Part shown: piece after piece, positions 1-5,602 of the stretch
How positions within the stretch are numbered: position 1 is the stretch's first letter
How the letters are laid out: every line of letters starts with the position of its first letter
Origin: Actinomycetes bacterium
Lineage (GTDB): Bacteria > Actinomycetota > Actinomycetes > Actinomycetales > Cellulomonadaceae
Length of the DNA stretch: 5,765 bases
Direction: 5' to 3'
Assembly (NCBI GenBank): GCA_023428465.1
Contig: JAEYXM010000279.1
Location: forward strand, 1-5,765
Made by a program: the position numbers and the translations under genes
The notes under the pieces: generated by a model
The model's input: the letters and a program-made list of their open reading frames with translations, nothing else
Told to the model about the DNA's origin: nothing
Database searches by the model: none

Positions 1-13
1 GGCCCGACGTCCG

Positions 14-3000
14 TCAGCCCTGTGCGCCTCGGGCGCTCCGGCGGAGGCGGCTCCGGCCCCACACCCCCAGCGCGCCCAGTGCGAGGGCCGCGACGGCGGC
101 GAGCGCCCAGGTCAGGGCGTCCCACCCGGTCCAGGCGAGGCCGGTGCTCGCGGCGGCGTCGGCCCGGGCCGACGTCGGCGCCGTCGGGCGCGTCGGCGCC
201 GCGTCGGCCGCGTCGTGGGGGGCCCCGGCAGGATCGGTCTCGACCGGGTCCGGCGAGGCCGGTGGCTCCTCGACCGGCGGCTCCTCGACCGGCGGCTCGA
301 GCACCTCGGGGGCGATCCGGTGGACCACCAGCCTCAGCGTGGCCGACGACGTGGCGCCCGCCGCGTCCGTCGACGTCACGGTGACGACGTGCGTGCCCTC
401 GGCGAGCTCGTCGGCGCGCCGGGTCAGGGTCGCCCCGGCGCCCAGCCGCCCGTCGAGGTCCGACGTCCAGACGAGGTCGCCGGACAGGTCGCCGTCCTCC
501 GCGTCGAACGCCGACGCGGTGAACACCACGGTCTGCGCGCCCGAGACGACGGTCCCGTCCGCCGGGGTGGCCACCGCGACCTCGGGCGCCAGGTTCGGCA
601 TCGGGAAGGCCGCCGACGTCGCCACGCCCGTGTTCACTCCGTCGGAGGCGATCACCTGGATCCGCGCGGCGTCGCTGCCTGCGAGCGCCCAGCGCGGGAC
701 GCTCGCGGACGACCCCTCCAGGTCGATCCCGACAGTGGTCCACGAGGCCCCGTCGTCGGCGCTGTAGCGCACCGCGTGGGCGAGCGCGTCGCCGTCGGCG
801 TCGGTCGCGTCCCAGGTGAACGTGACCCGGTCCCGGTCCCCGGTCGTGGGCACGTCGACCGTCACCTCCGGGGCGCTCGCGCTCACCGGCACGCTCGCCA
901 GCACGTCGTCGCCGGCGCGGAGCTCGATCGACGCCACGCCCTCCGGCGCAGGCAGCACCACCGAGGCGCTGCTGCCCGGCAGCTCGGCCCGGGCCCCCGG
1001 CAGCATGTCGGCGTGCGACTCGACGGGCGTGAACCGCACCGCGTGAACCTGTGCCCCGTCGGCGTCGAGCATGACGACGGCGTGGGTGCCCGCCGGGTCG
1101 TCAGCCGTCAGCCCCTGCTCCAGCGGCAGGGCCGGCAGCAGCGTCGCGGCACCGTCGGCGTCGAGGACGGCGCGGATCAGCACCGGAGTCGGCACGGGCG
1201 TCGGCCCAGGCGTCGGCCCTGGCGCCGGGGTGGGCGCGGGGTGCACGTTGATCGGCAGGAGGTCGTCGTCGGTGAGCAGCTGGTTCCAGTCCGGGATGCC
1301 GATCCACTTCGGGTGCGTGGTGGTGTCCTGCGGCGGGCAGTACGACATGACCGGCACGGTCGACGCCGGGTGCAGCACCGCCAGCGGGAAGCGCGTGTCG
1401 GCGAAGCGCACGTCGGTTCCCATGACCCTCGTGCCCGGGTAGCCCTGGAAGTCGAACGGCCCGATCGCCGGCCTGCCCGTGCCGGTGTTGACGTACGGCC
1501 AGTCGACGGCCTCTGTGGACGCCACCTCCGTGCACCAGCCCTTCTTGTACCTCCACAAGCCGGGGAAGCTGTCGTACCCGTTCTCCGCGGCGCTCACCGT
1601 GTGGTGCACACCGAGCGAGTGCATGACCTCGTGGACGGCGACCGTGCGGTACCAGCCCATGTCGCGCTCGCCGGATGCGCCGCCCTCGTAGCCGGACGCG
1701 ACGTAGCCGGAGTTCAGGCCACCGAGCGTGGTCGGCATCACGCCGGGCACCACCCCGTACCGGCGCTGGTCGGAGGCCGCCCCGTCGAGCAGGCGGGCTG
1801 CGTCGATGCTCGAGTTGAGGGAACGGAAGTCCCCGGTGCCCCTGGGCAGCCTGCGCACCTGGAGCCACTGCTGACTGGTGGTGAAGCTGCTGATCGGGAG
1901 CATGGCCTTGACGCGGGCGGCCTGCTCCGCGAGGGCGGCCTGGCTCAGCCGTGTCGACCCGGCGGCCCCCGTGCCGATCCCGACGGTCACGAGGTCGAGC
2001 TCGATGCCGTCAGTGAAGGTCACCCGCTCCGAGCACGTGGGGTTCTGTGCCTGGTCGTCACAGCCCAGGCCGCCCGGGTACTCCAGCCGCAGGTCCCACG
2101 TCCCGGTGGCCTGCGCCGCCGGGATCCGGAAGTTCAGGGTCTGGTCGAGCGCGTTCTGGTCCTTGTACATGGGCCCGTCGTCCACCAGGACGCCCGTCAG
2201 AGGCGTCGGGCTGTAGGGGAACACGGGCGTGAACGGGCTGCCGGGGATCGGCGCCCCGTTGCGCGTGACGTGCAGGCGCGCGGTCGCGCGCACGGGAGCG
2301 GCGCCGTAGGTGGCGAGGTAGGCGCGGACCAGTGTGTCGCGGGTGGTGACCACGGGAATCGTGTTGTCGGGGTCCTGCAGACCCTGGGTGACCTCGAGCG
2401 CAACGAGCCTCAGGGGGTCCGCGGCACACCCGGCGATCAGCGTGGTGAACTCCGCGGTGGTCCGGGCGACGGTGACCTGCCCGCCGCCGAAGACGTGCGG
2501 ACCGTACGCCCTGCGGGCCCGCGCCTCGGTGAAGCTGCCGTCCTCGATCGCGACGACGGAGTACCTGTCCACCACGCCGTCGCGCCGGGCCGTGGCCACC
2601 GCGCCGGCGAGACCGAGCCCCCCGTTCTCCTCACCGTCGGTGGACATGCACAGGACGCCGTCGGCGCCCGGCCGGCCGCGCTGGGAGAGCTCGACGGCGC
2701 CGGAGAGCACCGCGTCGCCGGGGTTGGTGTTGTCGCCCATCTGCTCGATCGCGAGGACGGCGGCGGTCACCTCGTCGACGGCGGCCGGGGAGTCCAGGAC
2801 CGTGAGCGGCACCTCGAGGCGGGTGTTCTGCGACCGGCTGGACAGGTGCGACCACTGGATGACGGCGACCGCGACGCTGCCGTCGACGGGGAAGTTCGTC
2901 CGCTCGCGCAGCGCGGCGGCGTAGCCCTGGAGCTGGAGGTCCCAGTCGGCGTCGTCGATGGAGCCGGAGCCGTCGAGGAGCAGGACGAGGTCCAGCCGGG

Positions 3001-3115
3001 CGGCTGCCGCGGCGGCGGCGGGCGGCGCACCGCCGGCCAGGGCGCCGACGCCGACGGTCAGCGCGAGCGAGGTCGCGAGGAGTGCGCGCAGAGCGCGCCG
3101 AGGACTGCGGAGCAT
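14..3115 (-). CDS. Secreted, wall-anchored VWA / metzincin metalloprotease with Ig-like repeats
   Basis: The predicted product has 1033 residues and is probably a surface zinc endopeptidase; its substrate is unknown. A signal peptide covers about residues 1-39 (RSPRRALR, hydrophobic core, Ala-rich end). A VWA domain (about 41-230) has the MIDAS DxSxS at D48/S50/S52, T130 and D160, and resembles DUF1194-like VWAs. A beta-sandwich segment (about 235-370) begins with LEVTQGLQD...T.VRAYL, a motif often found before metalloprotease domains. The zincin site is H495-E496-x2-H499-x2-G502-x2-H505 (bases 1601-1633), with a likely Met-turn VMSY at M590. A Pro/Thr linker (627-645), about three Ig/cadherin-like modules (648-747, 748-840, 842-932) and a Pro/Glu linker (936-955) follow. 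The end is LAWTG (993-997), a hydrophobic helix (about 1000-1019) and a basic tail, the class E sortase type of signal. I chose the ATG at 3115 because AGGGAG lies 7 bases upstream and the signal peptide starts there; the frame stays open to 3247, but that extension has no signal-peptide character. Protease and anchoring functions are inferred from motifs. Confidence 0.9.
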   Translation of the reverse strand: MLRSPRRALRALLATSLALTVGVGALAGGAPPAAAAAAARLDLVLLLDGSGSIDDADWDLQLQGYAAALRERTNFPVDGSVAVAVIQWSHLSSRSQNTRLEVPLTVLDSPAAVDEVTAAVLAIEQMGDNTNPGDAVLSGAVELSQRGRPGADGVLCMSTDGEENGGLGLAGAVATARRDGVVDRYSVVAIEDGSFTEARARRAYGPHVFGGGQVTVARTTAEFTTLIAGCAADPLRLVALEVTQGLQDPDNTIPVVTTRDTLVRAYLATYGAAPVRATARLHVTRNGAPIPGSPFTPVFPYSPTPLTGVLVDDGPMYKDQNALDQTLNFRIPAAQATGTWDLRLEYPGGLGCDDQAQNPTCSERVTFTDGIELDLVTVGIGTGAAGSTRLSQAALAEQAARVKAMLPISSFTTSQQWLQVRRLPRGTGDFRSLNSSIDAARLLDGAASDQRRYGVVPGVMPTTLGGLNSGYVASGYEGGASGERDMGWYRTVAVHEVMHSLGVHHTVSAAENGYDSFPGLWRYKKGWCTEVASTEAVDWPYVNTGTGRPAIGPFDFQGYPGTRVMGTDVRFADTRFPLAVLHPASTVPVMSYCPPQDTTTHPKWIGIPDWNQLLTDDDLLPINVHPAPTPAPGPTPGPTPVPTPVLIRAVLDADGAATLLPALPLEQGLTADDPAGTHAVVMLDADGAQVHAVRFTPVESHADMLPGARAELPGSSASVVLPAPEGVASIELRAGDDVLASVPVSASAPEVTVDVPTTGDRDRVTFTWDATDADGDALAHAVRYSADDGASWTTVGIDLEGSSASVPRWALAGSDAARIQVIASDGVNTGVATSAAFPMPNLAPEVAVATPADGTVVSGAQTVVFTASAFDAEDGDLSGDLVWTSDLDGRLGAGATLTRRADELAEGTHVVTVTSTDAAGATSSATLRLVVHRIAPEVLEPPVEEPPVEEPPASPDPVETDPAGAPHDAADAAPTRPTAPTSARADAAASTGLAWTGWDALTWALAAVAALALGALGVWGRSRLRRSARGAQG
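264..300 (-). repeat. 15-bp tandem repeat coding for PPVEE
   Basis: Two exact copies of a 15-base unit (264-278 and 279-293) are followed by a partial third. In the large surface protein they encode PPVEEPPVEEPP (residues about 941-952), an extended acidic/proline spacer between the last Ig-like module and the sorting signal. The exact DNA identity suggests recent unit duplication or slippage, so copy number may differ between strains. Confidence 0.75.
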
Positions 3116-3318
3116 GGGGGATCTCCCTGCGGTGGGAACGAGCATTTGCCCTGGTGGAGGCCGGTCTTCACGTCCGTGGGAGCGCTTCCGCAACGGACCT
3201 GCGAGACCGTACGGGCCCGGCGGAGCCCGGCGGGCAGAACACCCCAAAACGCCCCGAACATTTCATGGGATGAGACGGGACAGGGCGGGTTGACCGGTCC
3301 ACCAGCCGTGCGACGACG
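3116..3318 (-). other. Leader and promoter region of the surface-protease gene
   Basis: This non-coding stretch precedes the large gene. It holds the ribosome site AGGGAG, 7 bases before the ATG at 3115, and a CelR/CebR-like element at 3177-3190. A GC-rich direct repeat CCCGGCGG lies twice within 3216-3232, and a short A/T-richer patch spans about 3243-3265. I found no convincing -10 box. TTGCGG (3188-3193, minus strand) could be a weak -35, with TGAAGA 17 bases on, but the match is poor. Beyond the gene fragment at 3319-3417, nothing else in the 332 bases between the two genes looks coding. Confidence 0.5.
3177..3190 (-). promoter_or_regulatory. CelR/CebR-like LacI-family operator
   Basis: The plus strand reads TGGGAGCGCTTCCG, matching 12 of 14 positions of TGGGAGCGCTCCCA. 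That palindrome is the established operator of the LacI-family cellulose/cellobiose regulators CelR (Thermobifida fusca) and CebR (Streptomyces). It sits 62-75 bases before the start codon of the surface-protease gene, where a repressor could block transcription. The core AGCGCT is perfectly symmetric, while one half-site has two mismatches. Flanking arms GTCCGT (3172-3177) and ACGGAC (3193-3198) could instead form an RNA hairpin in the leader. The regulator gene is not in the window, so the call rests on the motif alone. Confidence 0.45.
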
Positions 3319-3417
3319 CGTCGTGGCATCGGGCACCTCGTTCGCGACCGCGAGGAGCGGCGTACCGCCACGGACCCCGGAGACCGGGATGAACGCCATG
3401 CCCTCGGCCCCGAGGTC
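3319..3417 (-). pseudogene. Remnant of choice-of-anchor I family protein (C-terminal end)
   Basis: The minus strand from 3417 downward translates to DLGAEGMAFIPV, a variable stretch, then GTPLLAVANEVPDATT. This follows the conserved end of choice-of-anchor I / alkaline-phosphatase-like secreted proteins, remembered as DLGPEGLxFIPA...GxPLLxVANEVSGTT. About 33 residues remain. No start or upstream domains survive: the reading frame runs back only through about ten unrelated codons to the stop codon of the deazaflavin-type gene at 3448-3450. It is therefore the 3' scar of a lost gene that once lay upstream of the surface-protease gene. The identification comes from pattern memory, not a database search. 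Confidence 0.55.
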
Positions 3418-3447
3418 AGCCGCCGCGGGTGGTCGCGCCCACCGCTG

Positions 3448-3879
3448 TCACGCGACCGGCTCCAGCACGACCAGCGGGATCACCCGCCGCGTCCGGCGCT
3501 GGTAGCCGGCGTAGTAGGGGTGCCCCGCGGTGACGACGGGCCAGTGCAGGGCGCGCTCGTCGTCGGACATCACGCGCGCCCGCATGCGCACGGCCGGACG
3601 CCCGCCGAGCCGGACCCGCACGTCGGGGTCCGCGACGAGGTTGAGGTACCAGGCGGGGTGCCGGTCGTCGCCGCCGCGCGACGCCACGACGACGAGCGCG
3701 TCGCCGAGCTGGAGGGGCGAGGTGAGCATGGCCCGCCGCGGCCGGCCGGTGCGGCGGCCCGTCGTCGTGAGCTCGAGCGCGGGCGTGCGGCCGAAGCGCC
3801 AGCCGAGCCGCCCGAGGCTGGCCGCGATGAGCACGCGGTGCGCGAGGTTCATCGCGCGCAGGGTGAGGTTGCTCGGCAC
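3448..3879 (-). CDS. Nitroreductase/quinone reductase family, deazaflavin-dependent (Ddn/DUF385-like)
   Basis: The product has 143 residues, normal for the F420-dependent nitroreductase/quinone reductase family (PF04075). Members bind deazaflavin F420 in a split beta-barrel and reduce quinones or nitro compounds; this protein's substrate is unknown. Visible family motifs are LELTTTGRRTGRPR (35-48), VVVASRGG..RHPAWYLNLVADPDVRV (63-89) and Y..Y..RTRRVIPLVVLEP (123-141). The start is GTG at 3879. An in-frame stop at 3892-3894 prevents a longer protein, and ATG at 3852 is an alternative start nine residues in. The gene begins 4 bases after the stop of the truncated PPOX-type reading frame, so translational coupling is possible. 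No strong ribosome site is seen; GAGCGG, about 9 bases upstream, is the best candidate. Confidence 0.88.
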   Translation of the reverse strand: MPSNLTLRAMNLAHRVLIAASLGRLGWRFGRTPALELTTTGRRTGRPRRAMLTSPLQLGDALVVVASRGGDDRHPAWYLNLVADPDVRVRLGGRPAVRMRARVMSDDERALHWPVVTAGHPYYAGYQRRTRRVIPLVVLEPVA

Positions 3880-3883
3880 GGCG

Positions 3884-3997
3884 TCAGCCGCTCACGTCCG
3901 TGACCGGCGACATCTGCGGCTCACCGCTCCGGCGCCGCGTGGCGAGGACGGCGTGGTGGTTGGCGCGGACGAACTCGGCAGCCCGGGCGATGTCCAT
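3884..3997 (-). pseudogene. Truncated PPOX-class F420-dependent oxidoreductase (N-terminal stub)
   Basis: The frame reads MDIARAAEFVRANHHAVLAT, then RRRSGEPQMSPVTDVSG and a stop: 37 codons. This is the usual beginning of PPOX-class (pyridoxamine-phosphate-oxidase-like) F420-dependent enzymes of about 130-150 residues, whose N-terminus typically runs EFVRxNHRAVLATxRxDGxPQMSPV. The remaining strands of the split barrel and the cofactor-binding parts are absent, so an active enzyme is not expected. The ATG at 3997 is preceded by a weak GGTGA about 9 bases upstream. Its stop lies 4 bases before the GTG of the deazaflavin-type gene, so it may now act only as a leader peptide for that gene. Family assignment is by recognition of the conserved start. 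Confidence 0.7.
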
Positions 3998-4098
3998 GCG
4001 CCATCATCACCCGCGCGGCACGATGGCGCTTGACAGGGGGAGACCGTGATTCGACTCGGCTGCGGATGTTCGCGACGACGCCTCCGGCCGCTGCGCGC

Positions 4099-4518
4099 TC
4101 AGGCCCGGGCGACGAACGGGTCGATCATCGGCACGTCCACTCCGGCGAGGTCCCCGACGTTGCGCGTGACCAGCGTCGCCCCGTGCTCCGCCGCCGTCGC
4201 GGCGATCAGCGCATCCACCACGGGCAGCGGTCGCTCGGCGTGGAGCTCCGCCCACCGCCGGGCGACGGCCGCGGTGACGGGGAGGATGCGGTCGGCGTAA
4301 CCGGACTCGAGCCCGTCCAGCCACGCCGCGAGCGCGGCCGCCTGCTCGGGGTCGCGGCGCTGCAGGCGCACGATCCCGAGGCGGATGTCGCCGATCGTGA
4401 GGGCGCTGAGGCAGAGCTCGGCGTCGCGCGCCTGGTCGAACCACCGCAGGACCGCGGGGTCCGGCCGCGCGCGGCGGAGCTCGGAGACGACGTTCGTGTC
4501 GAGCAGGTAGCGCGTCAC
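4099..4518 (-). CDS. PIN-domain toxin ribonuclease (VapC/FitB-like)
   Basis: The product has 139 residues, a usual length for PIN-domain toxins of type II toxin-antitoxin systems. These are Mg-dependent ribonucleases that stop growth when the antitoxin is lost; known VapC targets are tRNAs or rRNA, but the target here is unknown. Seen in the sequence are YLLDTNVVSE (D7), LSALTIGDIRLGI (D44 where the FitB group normally has Glu), PVVDALIAATA (D102), and VTRNVGDL (N120, D123) followed by the typical IDPF ending. The start is GTG at 4518, overlapping the antitoxin stop by 4 bases (GTGA), so the two are translationally coupled. A 101-base spacer separates its end from the PPOX stub. Confidence 0.92.
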   Translation of the reverse strand: MTRYLLDTNVVSELRRARPDPAVLRWFDQARDAELCLSALTIGDIRLGIVRLQRRDPEQAAALAAWLDGLESGYADRILPVTAAVARRWAELHAERPLPVVDALIAATAAEHGATLVTRNVGDLAGVDVPMIDPFVARA

Positions 4519-4778
4519 CGGCTGAGGTCCTCGACGGCGGCGACCTCCGCCTCACGGGGGCCGTCGTCGGCCCGGCGCAGGTCGAGGTCGTCGACCGTCG
4601 GACCGTGCCGCAGGTAGTCGGCCAGCTCGACCTCGACCCCGGTGAGGCGCCGCCAGCGCGCGATGTCGACGACGACCGCCACGTCCTCCCCGTGCCGCGT
4701 GATGACCTGCGGCTCGGCCTCGGCGGCGCGCAGCAGCTCGCTCAGGCGCTGCTTGGCCTCCTGCACCTGCCACGGCAT
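4515..4778 (-). CDS. Phd/YefM-family antitoxin
   Basis: The product has 87 residues. The N-terminal half (3-46: WQVQEAKQRLSELLRAAEAE, then PQVITRHGEDVAVVVDIARWRRL) is the Phd/YefM fold that dimerises and binds operator DNA. The acidic C-terminal part (about 49-87, rich in Asp/Glu) is expected to wrap around and inhibit the PIN toxin. It precedes the toxin in the usual antitoxin-first order with a 4-base overlap. The ATG at 4778 has GGGAGGA just upstream; the spacing is short (about 4 bases). The protein, probably with the toxin, is expected to repress its own promoter, and candidate operator repeats lie at 4782-4831. Confidence 0.92.
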   Translation of the reverse strand: MPWQVQEAKQRLSELLRAAEAEPQVITRHGEDVAVVVDIARWRRLTGVEVELADYLRHGPTVDDLDLRRADDGPREAEVAAVEDLSR

Positions 4779-4781
4779 GGG

Positions 4782-4793
4782 TCCTCCCGAGGA
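4782..4793 (-). promoter_or_regulatory. Antitoxin ribosome site inside a short palindrome
   Basis: On the minus strand TCCTCGGGAGGA contains the GGAGG ribosome site of the antitoxin and forms arms TCCTC/GAGGA around two bases. The anti-Shine-Dalgarno-like arm could pair with the ribosome site in the mRNA and dampen translation, or the DNA palindrome could be part of the autoregulatory operator. The loop is too small for a stable RNA hairpin with all five pairs, so the DNA-site reading is more likely. Confidence 0.3.
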
Positions 4794-4809
4794 CGATCGG
4801 CCTGTCGGT

Positions 4810-4831
4810 ACTGTCTGGACTGTCTGGACAG
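4810..4831 (-). promoter_or_regulatory. Candidate operator of the toxin-antitoxin operon
   Basis: Two adjacent copies of ACTGTCTGG (4810-4818, 4819-4827) run into a perfect inverted repeat CTGTC-TG-GACAG (4820-4831). The block starts 32 bases before the antitoxin ATG, where a Phd/YefM protein would be expected to bind to autoregulate. On the minus strand TACCGA just after the repeats may be part of a -10 box, with the repeats then lying in the promoter spacer, but the -35 is poor. The remaining spacer to the flavodoxin-type gene (4832-4890) shows only a weak GC-rich hairpin around 4861-4875 (GCGCG/CGCGC) without a T-run. Confidence 0.45.
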
Positions 4832-4890
4832 AAGGATGCCCGGTGACGGCGTCCCGCCCAGCGCGACGAGCGCGCGGGGCCCAGCTCCGC

Positions 4891-5388
4891 TCACGCGTCG
4901 GCGAGCTCGGCGGCGATCTGCCGGCCCCAGGCCGCGACCTGGTCGAAGTCGCGCCAGTCGCCCTTGGGCACGAAGCGCGCGAACGGCCCGCCCATCGTCT
5001 CGGTGACGCGCCCGGCGAACGTCGCGTGCCCGCGCGCGCCGACGTCGATCTTGCGCATCGACACGTCGACGACGCCCGGTCCCGCGGCCGCGACGGCGGC
5101 GTCGTCCTTCTCGGAGCCGCCCGTCGGGCCGCTGCAGAACAGCCATGTCGGCATCGCGCGCAGGGTGTCGCGGTTCCTCTTGACGAACGTGCGCGCGTCG
5201 CCCGCCCAGCGCCCCGCGTAGACGCCGCTGCCGACGACGGCGGCGCGGTAGCCGCCGAGGTCCGTCACCTCCGCGGCCCGCCGCGCCACGGCGTCGACCC
5301 CCGCGCCGCGCATGGCCTCCGCGATCGCCTCCGCGATCTCCGCCGTCCCGCCGTACTTGCTCGCGTACGCCACGAGAACCTGACTCAT
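4891..5388 (-). CDS. Flavodoxin-domain protein (HemG / Flavodoxin_5-like)
   Basis: The product has 165 residues and is a cytosolic FMN-binding electron carrier or oxidoreductase. The N-terminal strand and loop QVLVAYASKYGGTAEIAEAI (3-22) carries the flavodoxin phosphate-binding loop (S10, G13-T15). GYRAAVVGSGVYAGRW (46-61), PTWLFCSGPTGG (80-91) and GHATFAGR (120-127) follow the flavodoxin and protoporphyrinogen-oxidase-like (HemG) pattern. KGDWRDFDQVAAWGRQIAAEL (142-162) is the usual C-terminal helix of this group. A haem-synthesis role is possible but unproven, because actinobacteria carry several such paralogues. The ATG at 5388 was chosen over the upstream ATG at 5448 because GGGGAGG lies 6 bases before it and homology begins there. 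Confidence 0.9.
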   Translation of the reverse strand: MSQVLVAYASKYGGTAEIAEAIAEAMRGAGVDAVARRAAEVTDLGGYRAAVVGSGVYAGRWAGDARTFVKRNRDTLRAMPTWLFCSGPTGGSEKDDAAVAAAGPGVVDVSMRKIDVGARGHATFAGRVTETMGGPFARFVPKGDWRDFDQVAAWGRQIAAELADA

Positions 5389-5419
5389 GTCGCGCCTCCC
5401 CTGCCGCTCGGACGCCCCC

Positions 5420-5448
5420 AGCGTTCTCCCGCGCGCGCCCATGATCAA
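5420..5448 (-). promoter_or_regulatory. Possible promoter of the flavodoxin-type gene
   Basis: On the minus strand TTGATC (5443-5448) and AACGCT (5420-5425) are separated by exactly 17 bases and lie about 32 bases ahead of the ATG at 5388. The -35 matches TTGACA at four of six positions. The -10 keeps only the key A and final T. The ribosome site (about 5395-5401) would fall in a short leader. The rest of the spacer up to the transposase fragment (5449-5602) shows no recognisable gene. Confidence 0.3.
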
Positions 5449-5602
5449 GAGGGTGCGCGAGCCCTCGCAGGTCGGTCGCGGCCGAGAGTCCCTTGCCCGC
5501 CGTCGGGCTGGGCGGTTCGGTTGGGTCCGACGAACACGACCCGCCCTGAGCAGGACACGGGGGGCGTCGGCGAATCACAGGAAACTGCCGGTCGAGGCGT
5601 GT

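Noticed and set aside
3215..3236. GC-rich CCCGGCGG direct repeats as a possible terminator of the deazaflavin-type gene
   Set aside because: Alternative pairings compete, no T-run follows on the minus strand, and it is over 200 bases beyond the gene's stop.
3116..3247. In-frame N-terminal extension of the surface protease to an upstream start
   Set aside because: The extension has no signal-peptide character, would bury the signal peptide inside, and crosses the ribosome site and operator-like motif; the ATG at 3115 has a good AGGGAG.
3313..3324. Perfect 12-base palindrome ACGACGCGTCGT
   Set aside because: Short CG-rich palindromes are common at this base composition; it is not followed by a T-run and has no position-specific support as an operator or terminator.
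215..3505. Very long plus-strand open frame (over 1000 codons) opposite the surface-protease gene
   Set aside because: It is Arg/Gly/His-rich with no recognisable domain, as expected for the antisense frame of a GC-rich gene; the minus-strand product has clear motifs and a signal peptide.
4030..4058. Perfect TTGACA on the plus strand, possible promoter
   Set aside because: No acceptable -10 box lies 16-18 bases downstream, and no plus-strand gene follows; it falls in the short spacer after the PIN toxin gene.
4046..4062. ATTCGACTC, resembling a tRNA T-loop
   Set aside because: The flanking bases do not pair into a T-stem, and no acceptor stem or anticodon arm is present on either strand.
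5389..5448. Longer start of the flavodoxin-type protein at 5448
   Set aside because: The extra 20 residues lie upstream of the GGGGAGG ribosome site and do not belong to the flavodoxin fold, which begins right after the ATG at 5388.
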